Part shown: positions 34,056 to 40,459 of the stretch, in pieces
Layout of the letters: the number at the start of each line of letters is the position of its first letter
Position numbering within the stretch: the stretch's first letter is position 1
NCBI GenBank assembly: GCA_035530135.1
Contig: DATKVJ010000161.1
Span: 1 to 64,000 of the forward strand
Length of the DNA: 64,000 nucleotides
Reading direction: 5' to 3'
DNA from: CAIYYX01 sp035530135
GTDB taxonomy: Bacteria; Pseudomonadota; Gammaproteobacteria; Burkholderiales; Rhodocyclaceae
Translations under genes and position numbers: made by a program
The notes under the pieces: generated by a model
Database searches by the model: none
Seen by the model: the letters and a program-made list of their open reading frames with translations, nothing else
Told to the model about the DNA's origin: nothing

Positions 34056-35291
34056 TTAGTGCTTCGCTTCGGGAGCGGTCTGTTTCAGAAAGTCCGCGAA
34101 GGGAATGGTCTTGCCGCTCTTGATCACCGCAATCGGGGTGATCTTGCCCGCCTTCATGGTGAAGATGGTCATCTCGGCGTTTTTGCGGTCGCCCTTGGCG
34201 TCGAACTCGATGTGGCCGCTGGCGCCGTCGTAGCTGATGCCGGCGAGATCCGGCAGATACTTGGCGGGATCGCTGGAACCGGCTTTCTCCATCGCCGCGA
34301 TCAGCAGGTTGGTGGCGTCGAAGGTGAAGGGCGCATACAGGATCGGATCCATCTTGAATCTCGCCTTGTAGGCGTCGAGGAAAGCCTTGCTGGCCGCCGC
34401 GACCGGCAGGCCGGCCTGGGAGCAGACCAAGCCCTCTGCGGCAGCGCCGGCCAGTTCGGCCATGTTGTCGGTGCAGGCGCCGTCGCCGAAGGCGAACACC
34501 GCCTTGATGCCCAATTCGCGCGCCTGCTTGAGCAGCGGCCCGGCGGTGGCATCCATGCCGCCGTAGAACACGGCGTCCGGCCGCTCGCCCTTGATCTTGG
34601 TCAGCACCGCCTTCCAGTCGACGGTCTGGTCGGTGCCCGATTCGCGCGGCAGCACCGTCACGCCATCGGCCTTGAGCGACTTCGCCACCTCGTTGGCCAG
34701 TCCCTGGCCGTAGGCGGTGGAATCGTCGATGATCGCCACCTTTTTCAGCTTCTTCAGCGTCTCGTGCAGATAGCTCGCCACCGCCGGTCCTTGCTGGTCG
34801 TCGCGTCCGACCAGACGGAATACATTCTTGAATCCCTGTTCGGTCAGTTGGGGATTGGTGGCGGAACCGGAAATCATCGGGATGCCGGCCTGGTTGTATA
34901 GCGCCGAAGCGGGAATCGTGGTGCCGGAGTTGAGATGGCCGACCACGCCCGCGACCTTTTCATCGATCAGCTTCTGGGCGACCGTGGTGGCCACTTTCGG
35001 GTCGGCCTGGTCGTCCTCGGAGAGCATTTCGAACTTCACCTTCTTGCCGCCGATCTCCGCGCCCTTGGCGTTGGCTTCCTCGATCGCCAGGCGAACCCCG
35101 TTCTCGTTATCCTTGCCCAGATGGGCGATGCCGCCGCTCAAGGGGGCGACGGAACCTATCTTGACCACCGTCTCGGTGGGCGCGACAGCGGGTGCAGCGG
35201 TTTGCGCCGGCGGGGCTTCCTTCTTGCCGCAGGCGAGCAGCGCCAGGGCGGTGGCCAGGGACAGGACGGTACTTCTGATCGGTAGCTTCAT
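34056..35291 (-). CDS. livK: Branched-chain amino acid (or related) substrate-binding lipoprotein, LivK-like
   Basis: 411 aa from the ATG at 35291 (GGGGA upstream). A lipoprotein signal ends in LALLACGKKE, with the lipobox Cys near residue 21. A Pro/Ala linker follows, then the periplasmic binding type I domain with KIGSVAPLSGGIAHLGKD and VGHLNSGTTIPAS. First gene of livKHMGF. The ligand is probably leucine/isoleucine/valine, but amides or aromatics bind to the same family. A transposon lies 81 bp upstream of its start. Confidence 0.92.
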   Translation of the reverse strand: MKLPIRSTVLSLATALALLACGKKEAPPAQTAAPAVAPTETVVKIGSVAPLSGGIAHLGKDNENGVRLAIEEANAKGAEIGGKKVKFEMLSEDDQADPKVATTVAQKLIDEKVAGVVGHLNSGTTIPASALYNQAGIPMISGSATNPQLTEQGFKNVFRLVGRDDQQGPAVASYLHETLKKLKKVAIIDDSTAYGQGLANEVAKSLKADGVTVLPRESGTDQTVDWKAVLTKIKGERPDAVFYGGMDATAGPLLKQARELGIKAVFAFGDGACTDNMAELAGAAAEGLVCSQAGLPVAAASKAFLDAYKARFKMDPILYAPFTFDATNLLIAAMEKAGSSDPAKYLPDLAGISYDGASGHIEFDAKGDRKNAEMTIFTMKAGKITPIAVIKSGKTIPFADFLKQTAPEAKH

Positions 35292-35328
35292 CGGAAATCC
35301 CCGAGAGATATGGAAAGAATGCGCGTCG

Positions 35329-35357
35329 ATTGTTGCGTGCATGCCGGGCCTTGTCAA
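35329..35357 (-). promoter_or_regulatory. livK promoter
   Basis: Minus strand: TTGACA (35352-35357), 17-bp spacer, AACAAT (35329-35334). The -35 box is only 15 bp from the inner edge of the transposon, so the core promoter survived insertion but upstream sites were displaced. Confidence 0.6.
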
Positions 35358-35364
35358 TGGACGC

Positions 35365-35372
35365 CGGCGTCC
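35365..35372. repeat. Target-site duplication, left copy
   Basis: CGGCGTCC directly outside the left terminal inverted repeat, matched by the same 8 bp at 38653-38660. The site lies in a 14-bp palindrome GGACGCCGGCGTCC. Confidence 0.85.
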
Positions 35373-35389
35373 GGTAGTGGTTCAGTTTG
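35373..35389 (+). repeat. Terminal inverted repeat, left
   Basis: GGTAGTGGTTCAGTTTG, with TGTTACACAT after a further 10 bp (35400-35409). Perfect match in inverted orientation to 38636-38652. Confidence 0.92.
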
Positions 35390-35427
35390 AGAGAGGGGCT
35401 GTTACACATTTCCCTTTGTTGCAGCGC

Positions 35428-35533
35428 TTGACAGCGTTAAGTATTGTGTTTTACATTCCAAGTGCGTCTGGGATGAGTCGCCGAGCGTCTCGTCTGAGGG
35501 CTTTTAGCCCTCATCCCCAGTCGCTTTTTTTTT
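35428..35533 (+). ncRNA. Structured leader RNA or element-boundary terminator
   Basis: TTGACA (35428-35433) and TACATT (35452-35457, 18-bp spacer) could start an RNA near 35464. It would run into a large hairpin: GCGTCTGGGATGAG (35464-35477) pairs with CTCATCCCCAGTCGC (35510-35524), followed by nine T. An alternative inner hairpin GAGGGC/GCCCTC shares the CTC, so two folds compete. It may be an RNA of about 70 nt, an attenuator of the DUF3800 gene 40 bp downstream, or a terminator that shields the element from outside transcription. Confidence 0.5.
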
Positions 35534-35573
35534 GCTTAGTTCTGCTTGTCATATCTCGTTCTGGGGCACTCCG

Positions 35574-36485
35574 ATGCACCTCTGCTACATCGATGAATCC
35601 GGAACATCGAGTATTCCTGGGAATACATCTCACTTCATTCTTGCTGGTTTGACAGTGCCTATTTGGCACTGGAAAGACTGCGATGTTGCAATATCAAATC
35701 TCAAAAAGAAGTTTCGGCTGGAAGACGCAGAGATCCATACGGGCTGGCTAATACGGCCCTATAGCGAGCAAACAAAAATTCCGGACTTTGATCGGCTAAG
35801 TTACCAGCAGCGCCGGTCTTTAGTGGAGCAAGAGCGCAAAGCCGAACTGCTTCGGTTGCAACGTTCAGGGAAACCTGAACGCTACAAACAAGCCAAGAAG
35901 AATTACGAAAAGACGACAAAATATACCCATCTCACATTTCCAGAGAGGCGTGACTTTGTACGGCAAGTCGCCGACTGCGTTGGCGGTTGGGGTTTTGCTA
36001 GGTTGTTCGCAGAATGTATTGACAAGGTGCATTTCGACCCAAGTCGGCACACCTACAGTCTCGACGAGCAGGCATTCGACCAGATCGTCTCTCGTTTCGA
36101 GCAGTTTCTTAAACAACTTGTCCCAGGAAAACCAGGGCAAAAAAACTTTGGTTTATTGATTCACGACAACAACGATACCGTCGCAAAGAAGCATACGCTG
36201 CTCATGCAGAAATTCCATAAGAATGGAACTTTGTGGACAGGTATAGATAACATCATTGAGACTCCGTTATTCGTCGATAGCCAACTGACCAGCATGGTAC
36301 AGATTGCGGATGTCTGTGCGTATGCCTTGCGCCGCTATCTCGAAAATAGTGAGCCCGAGTTATTCGACTTGATTTTCCGGCGTGCTGATCGACGCGGGGC
36401 TCTCATTGTTGGAGTACGCCATTTTACGAATGGCAACTGCTCCTGCAAAATATGTTTTGGGCATAGGATTGCAAGCCACAACTGA
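35574..36485 (+). CDS. DUF3800 domain protein, transposon passenger
   Basis: 303 aa from the ATG just before CYIDESG, the family start motif; the frame reaches to 35532 without a ribosome site. The first strand carries an Asp (YIDESG). The middle is basic and helical (about 60-130); FGLLIHDNND follows, and the C-terminal signature SQLTSMVQIADVCAYALRRYLE carries another Asp. The acidic residues on conserved strands are compatible with an RNase H-like metal nuclease fold, which is an inference. DUF3800 proteins are frequent in mobile and defence regions. AT-rich codon use fits the transposon, not the host. No Shine-Dalgarno beyond GGGG is visible. Confidence 0.85.
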   Translation: MHLCYIDESGTSSIPGNTSHFILAGLTVPIWHWKDCDVAISNLKKKFRLEDAEIHTGWLIRPYSEQTKIPDFDRLSYQQRRSLVEQERKAELLRLQRSGKPERYKQAKKNYEKTTKYTHLTFPERRDFVRQVADCVGGWGFARLFAECIDKVHFDPSRHTYSLDEQAFDQIVSRFEQFLKQLVPGKPGQKNFGLLIHDNNDTVAKKHTLLMQKFHKNGTLWTGIDNIIETPLFVDSQLTSMVQIADVCAYALRRYLENSEPELFDLIFRRADRRGALIVGVRHFTNGNCSCKICFGHRIASHN

Positions 36486-36533
36486 TTCTTAACTAATTCC
36501 CTTTGGCGTATTCTTGTAAGAGTTTTGGTGGCA

Positions 36534-37376
36534 TTAACAGTTCGTGTCGGCCATCTCGATGACCTCTTCCAAATCCCAGACGTGGTCGGTAATCCCGGCT
36601 TCCATAGCCGGCGTAACCCGCAGCGTCTTGTGAATCTTGCAGAAGTTGTAGAACATAAAATAGAGGCTGATTGCGTGCATGTGGTTCTCCAGCTTCTTCG
36701 AGAACGCGTTGGTTAGCCGGGTAAAGCGCCGCATGTGCATCCGCATGGTGAGGTTCTGGCGCTCAACGTAGCTGGTCGATACATTCTCCATGTCCGGGTT
36801 TCCGGTGACACGTTTCTTCTCGGCTCCGGTGCATTGTGCGGGGCTGTAGCGCCGTGCATCTTCCTTCGTTTGTCCTTCATTGCCGTAGAGCTTCACAAGC
36901 TGCGCAAAGTCGATGTCGCGCCCGAAGGATTCTTCGAAGGCCTGCAAATATGCCTTGTGGCAGTCTGTAGTGAGTTGCACGCGAGCATCAAGACGCGAAG
37001 AAAGATCGCTGATAAAAAGCTTGGCCGACTCAAGGCCACGAGTACCGACGTGCCAGCACGGCACGAGCTTGGTATCTGCATCGATGGCCGTCCAGGTGTA
37101 GATGTCGCCCAGGCCGAAAACTCCGGCCAGTTCCTCGGGCACGTTCTTTTGCTTCATGCCGACGAATGACCAGATTTCGTCGCACTCGATCCGCTTGAGT
37201 TGAAGGCCGGTCATGACGCGATCTTGGTAGAGGGCGCAGACTTCGCCTACATCGGCCAGCAACTTTAGAACCGTGTTCTTGGACGCGCCAGTGATCCGGC
37301 AGGCAGCATTGACGCCCATACCTTCGCAAAGGACTGAGAGGATTCTGGCGCGGTCTTTGGTGGTTAGGCGGTTCAT
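36534..37376 (-). CDS. IS1-family transposase
   Basis: 280 aa in one uninterrupted frame, without the frameshift of classical IS1. ATG with GGAG 8 nt upstream. An N-terminal helix-turn-helix (NAACRITGASKNTVLKLLADVG) is followed by the DDE catalytic core: Asp in CDEIWSFVG, Asp in TTDCHKAY, Glu in TSYVERQNLTMRMHMRRFTR. TKLVPCWHVGTR and LRVTPAMEAGITDHVW are also typical. It should cut and join the terminal repeats at 35373 and 38652. Convergent with the DUF3800 gene, separated by 48 bp without a terminator. Confidence 0.93.
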   Translation of the reverse strand: MNRLTTKDRARILSVLCEGMGVNAACRITGASKNTVLKLLADVGEVCALYQDRVMTGLQLKRIECDEIWSFVGMKQKNVPEELAGVFGLGDIYTWTAIDADTKLVPCWHVGTRGLESAKLFISDLSSRLDARVQLTTDCHKAYLQAFEESFGRDIDFAQLVKLYGNEGQTKEDARRYSPAQCTGAEKKRVTGNPDMENVSTSYVERQNLTMRMHMRRFTRLTNAFSKKLENHMHAISLYFMFYNFCKIHKTLRVTPAMEAGITDHVWDLEEVIEMADTNC

Positions 37377-37493
37377 GATTTACTCCATACCGCCACTTCA
37401 TAATGAACGGTATGCTTGAGTTAAAGCGTAAAGTCAACAAAGTCTCGTCAATTTTGACGATAAACCCGTGCGCATTTCATGCGCAGGAAGTTA

Positions 37494-37733
37494 TTGCAGT
37501 ACGGGATTTGTTGCGTATAATTCGACAAGGGTTGGCTTAGGCCAACCCTGCCGAATTAACGGTTCAATCCTATCTGATAGGTGCCGCGAATTCGGCCAAC
37601 CTCAAGTCAATGAGGGGCTCTTCCGGCGCGATTTCTAATCGCTGCATGGTTTAGTCCTTAAATTGTGCGCTGTCATACGCGGGTTGGGAAATGAAAGCCT
37701 CGATGTCCCCACATCGGGGCTTTCGCTCTTTTA
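37494..37733 (+). ncRNA. Candidate structured noncoding RNA of the transposon
   Basis: Consensus -10 TATAAT with TTGCAG 16 bp upstream, then consecutive hairpins from 37528 and a terminator at 37693-37724 followed by CGCTCTTTT. It is antisense to nothing annotated and lies between transposase and passenger gene. Hypothetical: the same stems could serve as DNA sites or as mRNA leader of genes on the other strand. Confidence 0.4.
37693..37724. terminator. Bidirectional terminator-like hairpin
   Basis: A 14-bp stem with one G-T pair: GAAAGCCTCGATGT, loop CCCC, ACATCGGGGCTTTC. The minus-strand side lies 15 bp behind the stop of the 147-aa gene and reads into ATTTCCC; the plus side reads into CGCTCTTTT. 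It can end the passenger transcript and a plus-strand RNA. Confidence 0.65.
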
Positions 37734-37738
37734 GAGCA

Positions 37739-38182
37739 TCAGAGTCCAATCGCCTTTGCTCCTGCTTCCGAAAGCTTATAGAAACCATGCGACGGGTTCT
37801 CTACTAACTGGTTCTTAACACGAAGATTCATTAGCATTGTTCGTAGCGAACCCCTTGTTGTCGGATTCGCAATAGACGCCATATAGGACTCGATCTCATC
37901 AAGCGTCTTTCCGTCACGTCCAAGGTATTGAAGGACCAAAGGCGCTACCGAATCCTTTCTAGTGCGAATACCGGCAACAATTGGACCTCCTTGTTGCGCA
38001 TTACTCACATGACTGTCCTGAACGACAGCGCTTTGACCTATTTGCTTTGCTATTGCGGCGTCAATATCGTCTGTGTCAGTTCCACGAAGGGCAGCAATTA
38101 GCTGTTCGCAAGCGGCAACCTTCTTGCGTAGCAGTTTCAGTTTTGCTTCTTCCTTCGCAATTAGCTCTTCGTAAGGGTTCAT
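37739..38182 (-). CDS. Hypothetical protein with coiled coil and winged-helix-like C-terminus (transposon passenger)
   Basis: 147 aa; ATG with AAGGA 9 nt upstream and a good promoter behind it. Residues 1-35 are a short charged coiled coil (EELIAKEEAKLKLLRKK). Residues about 75-147 look like a winged helix-turn-helix: LDEIESYMASIANPTTRGSLRTMLMNLRVKNQLVE, then the wing GFYKLSEAGAKAIG. A DNA-binding regulator of the element is plausible. I do not recognise a named family. Followed by the hairpin at 37693-37724. Confidence 0.75.
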   Translation of the reverse strand: MNPYEELIAKEEAKLKLLRKKVAACEQLIAALRGTDTDDIDAAIAKQIGQSAVVQDSHVSNAQQGGPIVAGIRTRKDSVAPLVLQYLGRDGKTLDEIESYMASIANPTTRGSLRTMLMNLRVKNQLVENPSHGFYKLSEAGAKAIGL

Positions 38183-38213
38183 TTTAAAATCCTTCCTGCG
38201 TGACTATACGGCA

Positions 38214-38241
38214 ATGATACAGGTTAAAATTCCCATGTCAA
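38214..38241 (-). promoter_or_regulatory. Promoter of the 147-aa passenger gene
   Basis: Minus strand: consensus TTGACA (38236-38241), 16-bp spacer, TATCAT (38214-38219), 32 bp before the ATG. Confidence 0.7.
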
Positions 38242-38301
38242 TCTTAGCGTCAATCTTTTTATCGTGATGATACGCAGCGCGTACTAAGCCATTGAAGCAA
38301 A

Positions 38302-38321
38302 AAACCCGCCGAAGCGGGTTT
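38302..38321 (-). terminator. Rho-independent terminator behind the 75-aa gene
   Basis: Minus strand: AAACCCGC, tetraloop TTCG, GCGGGTTT, then further T. It lies 28 bp after the small gene, which shows that this gene is transcribed separately from the 147-aa gene. Confidence 0.82.
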
Positions 38322-38349
38322 ATATGATTGATTATGTGACTTGATATAC

Positions 38350-38577
38350 CTATTTCTTCCAGCGTGCCAAAGCAGCGTTTCTTGCGATCTCAGACCGCTG
38401 TTCTGGCGTCAAAGCATCCATCCTAGCCTTCCCACCTTTAAGGCCGCCCTTGCGGCTATCGGCCTTCTTACCGGTAAGCGGTTTCTTCACAGGCGGAACG
38501 TCCCCTGTCGCCTGCTGCACAACGCTAAATGCCACCTGGCTAAAGTCCTCGCGGGGATTGGTTCGTTTCGTAGTCAT
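38350..38577 (-). CDS. Small basic hypothetical protein (transposon passenger)
   Basis: 75 aa. The C-terminal half is strongly basic with SRKGGLKGGKARMDALTPEQRSEIARNAALARWKK-like composition (residues 40-75), a pattern seen in small proteins sometimes labelled histone H1-like in mobile regions. The N-terminal half has DFSQVAFSVVQQATG. Nucleic-acid binding is likely from charge. No clear Shine-Dalgarno. It has its own terminator (38302-38321). Biological role unknown. Confidence 0.7.
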   Translation of the reverse strand: MTTKRTNPREDFSQVAFSVVQQATGDVPPVKKPLTGKKADSRKGGLKGGKARMDALTPEQRSEIARNAALARWKK

Positions 38578-38635
38578 ATACTAAGCCTAGCACGAGCAGA
38601 AAACTCGGGCTAGCGATGCGTAACAATGTCGAATC

Positions 38636-38652
38636 CAAACTGAACCACTACC
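38636..38652 (-). repeat. Terminal inverted repeat, right
   Basis: Reverse complement of GGTAGTGGTTCAGTTTG; the inner block TGTTACGCAT follows after 10 bp. Perfect partner of 35373-35389. Confidence 0.92.
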
Positions 38653-38660
38653 CGGCGTCC
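38653..38660. repeat. Target-site duplication, right copy
   Basis: CGGCGTCC directly outside the right terminal repeat, identical to 35365-35372. The ankyrin gene ends 10 bp further on, so the insertion missed it. Confidence 0.85.
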
Positions 38661-38669
38661 AGGCGGGGC

Positions 38670-39272
38670 CTAGGTCTTACCGCCGTTTTTCTTGAGCAGC
38701 GCCGCCGTTTCGGCGTGGCCGTTCCGGGCCGCATAGAACCTCGGGGTTCTGCCGGACTTGTCCTTGCGGTTTACGTCGGCGCCGCGCGGGATCAAGAGCT
38801 TGGTCAGCCGGTAGCAACCGATGGCCGCAGCCAGATGCAGCGGGGTCTTGCCCGTCTCGGTCGCCGCATTGACGTCGGCGCCCTTGTCGAGCAGCAGGGT
38901 CGCGATCTCGGCGTTGGCCGCCAATACCGCCGCGTGCAGCGGCGTCAGCCCGTCCGAGTCCGGAGCCTTGACGTCGGCGCCGTGGGCGATCAAGAGTTCC
39001 GCCATCTGCTTCCGGTTGTAGAAGGCCGCGACGTGCAGGGCCGTCCTGCCCAGGATGTCGGGGGCATTGACGTCCGCCCCGGCTGCGAGCAGGGACTCCG
39101 CCGCTTTCAGATTGCCCTTCCTGACCGCGACCGAGAGTGGCGGCCCCACCGTCAGCCCATCGACCGCGGCCGACGGGGTGCCCTGGGTCTGCCCTTGTCC
39201 GCCGTCGCCCTTGTCGCCGCACCCGGCCAGGAACAGCAGCAGTACAACAGCGATACTTGCCGCAAGTCGCAT
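38670..39272 (-). CDS. Ankyrin-repeat lipoprotein
   Basis: 200 aa from the ATG at 39272 (GGAG 10 nt upstream). A lipoprotein signal ends LLLFLAGCGDKG with the lipid-bearing Cys near residue 18. After a Gly/Gln-rich linker come about four ankyrin repeats (LLAAGADVNAPDILGRTALHVAAF, and similar units every 33 residues). It should sit in the periplasm bound to a membrane and act by protein contacts; partner unknown. It was the neighbour of livK before the transposon inserted 10 bp behind its stop. Confidence 0.88.
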   Translation of the reverse strand: MRLAASIAVVLLLFLAGCGDKGDGGQGQTQGTPSAAVDGLTVGPPLSVAVRKGNLKAAESLLAAGADVNAPDILGRTALHVAAFYNRKQMAELLIAHGADVKAPDSDGLTPLHAAVLAANAEIATLLLDKGADVNAATETGKTPLHLAAAIGCYRLTKLLIPRGADVNRKDKSGRTPRFYAARNGHAETAALLKKNGGKT

Positions 39273-39356
39273 CGAATTTTTCTCCGGGAAACGGATCGTC
39301 AGACGACCCGCGGTCATTTTGCCTGATTTTCGGAGCGCCCGTGCTCCGCTCTCGCT

Positions 39357-40280
39357 TCAGGCGGTTTGCGTCGGCACGATGTCCTCGCCTTGCAGTTCCA
39401 CCACCCCCGCCCGGAGCAGTTCTTCGAGCAGCCATTCGGCCAGGCTGGCGGCGGGCCGGTGCCGCAGGCGGGCATCGGCGTCGTGGAAGAAGGGGATGCC
39501 CTCCAGGTAGCCGGCGAGCCGGTCGCGGCGCAGGCGTCGCATTTCGAGCAGGTTGAAGGTGAACAGGGCCTTGATGGCGTTCCTGGCCATCCGCGCGGGA
39601 TCCTGCTCGAAGGCGGCGACGCGTTGCAAGGCGCGCGCCAGGGCATCGTCGAACTCGGCGAAGGGCGCGCCGTGGCCGGGGATCACCGCGTCTACCGCGA
39701 GTTTGCCGAGCGCCTCGAGCGTCGCCCGGGTCGCCGCCAGGCCGGCCGCCTGGCCGCTGATCTCGGCGAACTGGATGCCGAAGCCGTCGCGCCAGAGTGC
39801 GTCGCCCGAGATCAACAGGCGCCCGCTCTCGCAGTAGAAGACCAGCGCCTCCATGTCGTGTCCGGGTGCGGCCAGCGCGCGCCACACGAGGCCGGCGAGC
39901 TCGAATTCCTCGCCGGCATTGATCACCGCGTCGTGGCGGAAGCGGTCGCCGTGCTGGCCAGAGGGCTTGAGCAACAGCAAGTCCTCGTCCCAGGCGGCGA
40001 TGGCCGCGGCGATGCCGGCGGGCACCGTGATGCCGCAGCCCAGCTCGCGCTGCAGCGTGGCGTTGCCGCCGATGTGGTCGGAATGCGAGTGGGTGTTGAT
40101 GACGCGTTCGAGCCGCCGGCCGTCCAGCGCCGCCCGGACCAGCGCCAGCGTCTGCGGCGCGTGGCTGACGTAGCCGCTATCCACCAGGGTGGCGCGCTCG
40201 CCCTCGATGAACAGGATGTTGTTGGAGGAGAGCCAGCCGCGCTCCAGCACGCGGACCTGCTGCGGCAGGCGCAGTTTCAT
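39357..40280 (-). CDS. Metallo-beta-lactamase-fold hydrolase (glyoxalase II-like)
   Basis: 307 aa from the ATG at 40280; the longer frame overlaps the upstream genes. The zinc motif is THSHSDHIGG at about residue 67. Further ligands are the His of APGHDMEA, the Asp of ISGDALW and the His of IPGHGAP. A C-terminal helical extension includes a winged-helix-like tail. Substrate unknown. It starts in an ATGA overlap with the DUF1289 gene and is the last gene of the liu operon, so a thioester or lactone of that pathway is possible. Confidence 0.88.
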   Translation of the reverse strand: MKLRLPQQVRVLERGWLSSNNILFIEGERATLVDSGYVSHAPQTLALVRAALDGRRLERVINTHSHSDHIGGNATLQRELGCGITVPAGIAAAIAAWDEDLLLLKPSGQHGDRFRHDAVINAGEEFELAGLVWRALAAPGHDMEALVFYCESGRLLISGDALWRDGFGIQFAEISGQAAGLAATRATLEALGKLAVDAVIPGHGAPFAEFDDALARALQRVAAFEQDPARMARNAIKALFTFNLLEMRRLRRDRLAGYLEGIPFFHDADARLRHRPAASLAEWLLEELLRAGVVELQGEDIVPTQTA

Positions 40281-40459
40281 GCCCGGTCGTTGCGTTCGGA
40301 ATCGGCGCGGCGCCGGGCGACGGCGGCGAGTATCCTCAGTCGTTCGTCGTCGCCGGCCCCTCCCCAGGCGGCGATCTCCGCCAGCGTGCGCCAGCAGCCC
40401 AGGCACAGGCCGCCGGTCTCGTCGATCTTGCAGACGTCGATGCAGGGCGAGGCGATCAC
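40277..40459 (-). CDS. DUF1289 small cysteine protein
   Basis: 60 aa. GTG start in a GTGA overlap with the HMG-CoA lyase stop, and a stop overlapping the next ATG; GGAAG lies upstream. Four conserved cysteines are at residues 6, 10, 19 and 22 (SPCIDVCKI and GLCLGCWRT), the DUF1289 signature, probably binding a metal or an iron-sulfur cluster. Function unknown. The tight overlaps on both sides make it a genuine gene of the operon. Confidence 0.88.
   Translation of the reverse strand: MIASPCIDVCKIDETGGLCLGCWRTLAEIAAWGGAGDDERLRILAAVARRRADSERNDRA

Larger units (their letters stand above)
37377..37738. other. Noncoding, highly structured stretch inside the transposon
   Basis: No credible ORF in 362 bp. 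Inverted repeats are unusually dense: CATACCG/CGGTATG (37386-37414), CGTCAA/TTGACG (37446-37459), TGCGCAT/ATGCGCA (37469-37485), AATTCG plus AGGGTTGGC paired with GCCAACCCT and CGAATT (37519-37557), CCTATC/GATAGG (37569-37581), GCGATT/AATCGC (37628-37642). It ends in the terminator at 37693-37724. A plus-strand promoter is possible: TTGCAG (37494-37499), 16 bp, TATAAT (37516-37521). An RNA of about 200 nt from about 37528 to 37733 would contain most stems. The transposase promoter must also lie here. Confidence 0.6.
35373..38652. mobile_element. IS1-family transposon with passenger genes (3280 bp)
   Basis: Bounded by 17-bp perfect terminal inverted repeats GGTAGTGGTTCAGTTTG. A second shared block, TGTTACRCAT, follows 10 bp inside each, so the transposase site is bipartite. 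An 8-bp direct repeat CGGCGTCC flanks the element. GG at the tips and an 8-9-bp duplication are IS1-like, which fits the transposase inside. Base composition is visibly more AT-rich than the surroundings. Contents from left: a structured terminator-like RNA, DUF3800 gene, transposase, a 362-bp structured noncoding stretch, a coiled-coil/winged-helix gene and a small basic gene. Rejoining the flanks restores a normal spacer between livK and the ankyrin gene. Confidence 0.9.

Noticed and set aside
36486..37440. A separate nested IS around the transposase alone
   Set aside because: I looked for inverted repeats at 36486-36533 and 37377-37440 and found none that match each other; the only fitting ends are at 35373 and 38652.
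37519..37557. Integron attC site
   Set aside because: The hairpin lacks the R and L box core sites and there is no integrase or cassette array; it fits better as an RNA or operator structure.
37560..37582. tRNA-like GGTTCAATCC (T-loop-like) in the transposon
   Set aside because: The flanking bases cannot form a 5-bp T-stem, and no acceptor or anticodon stem is present, so it is not a tRNA gene.
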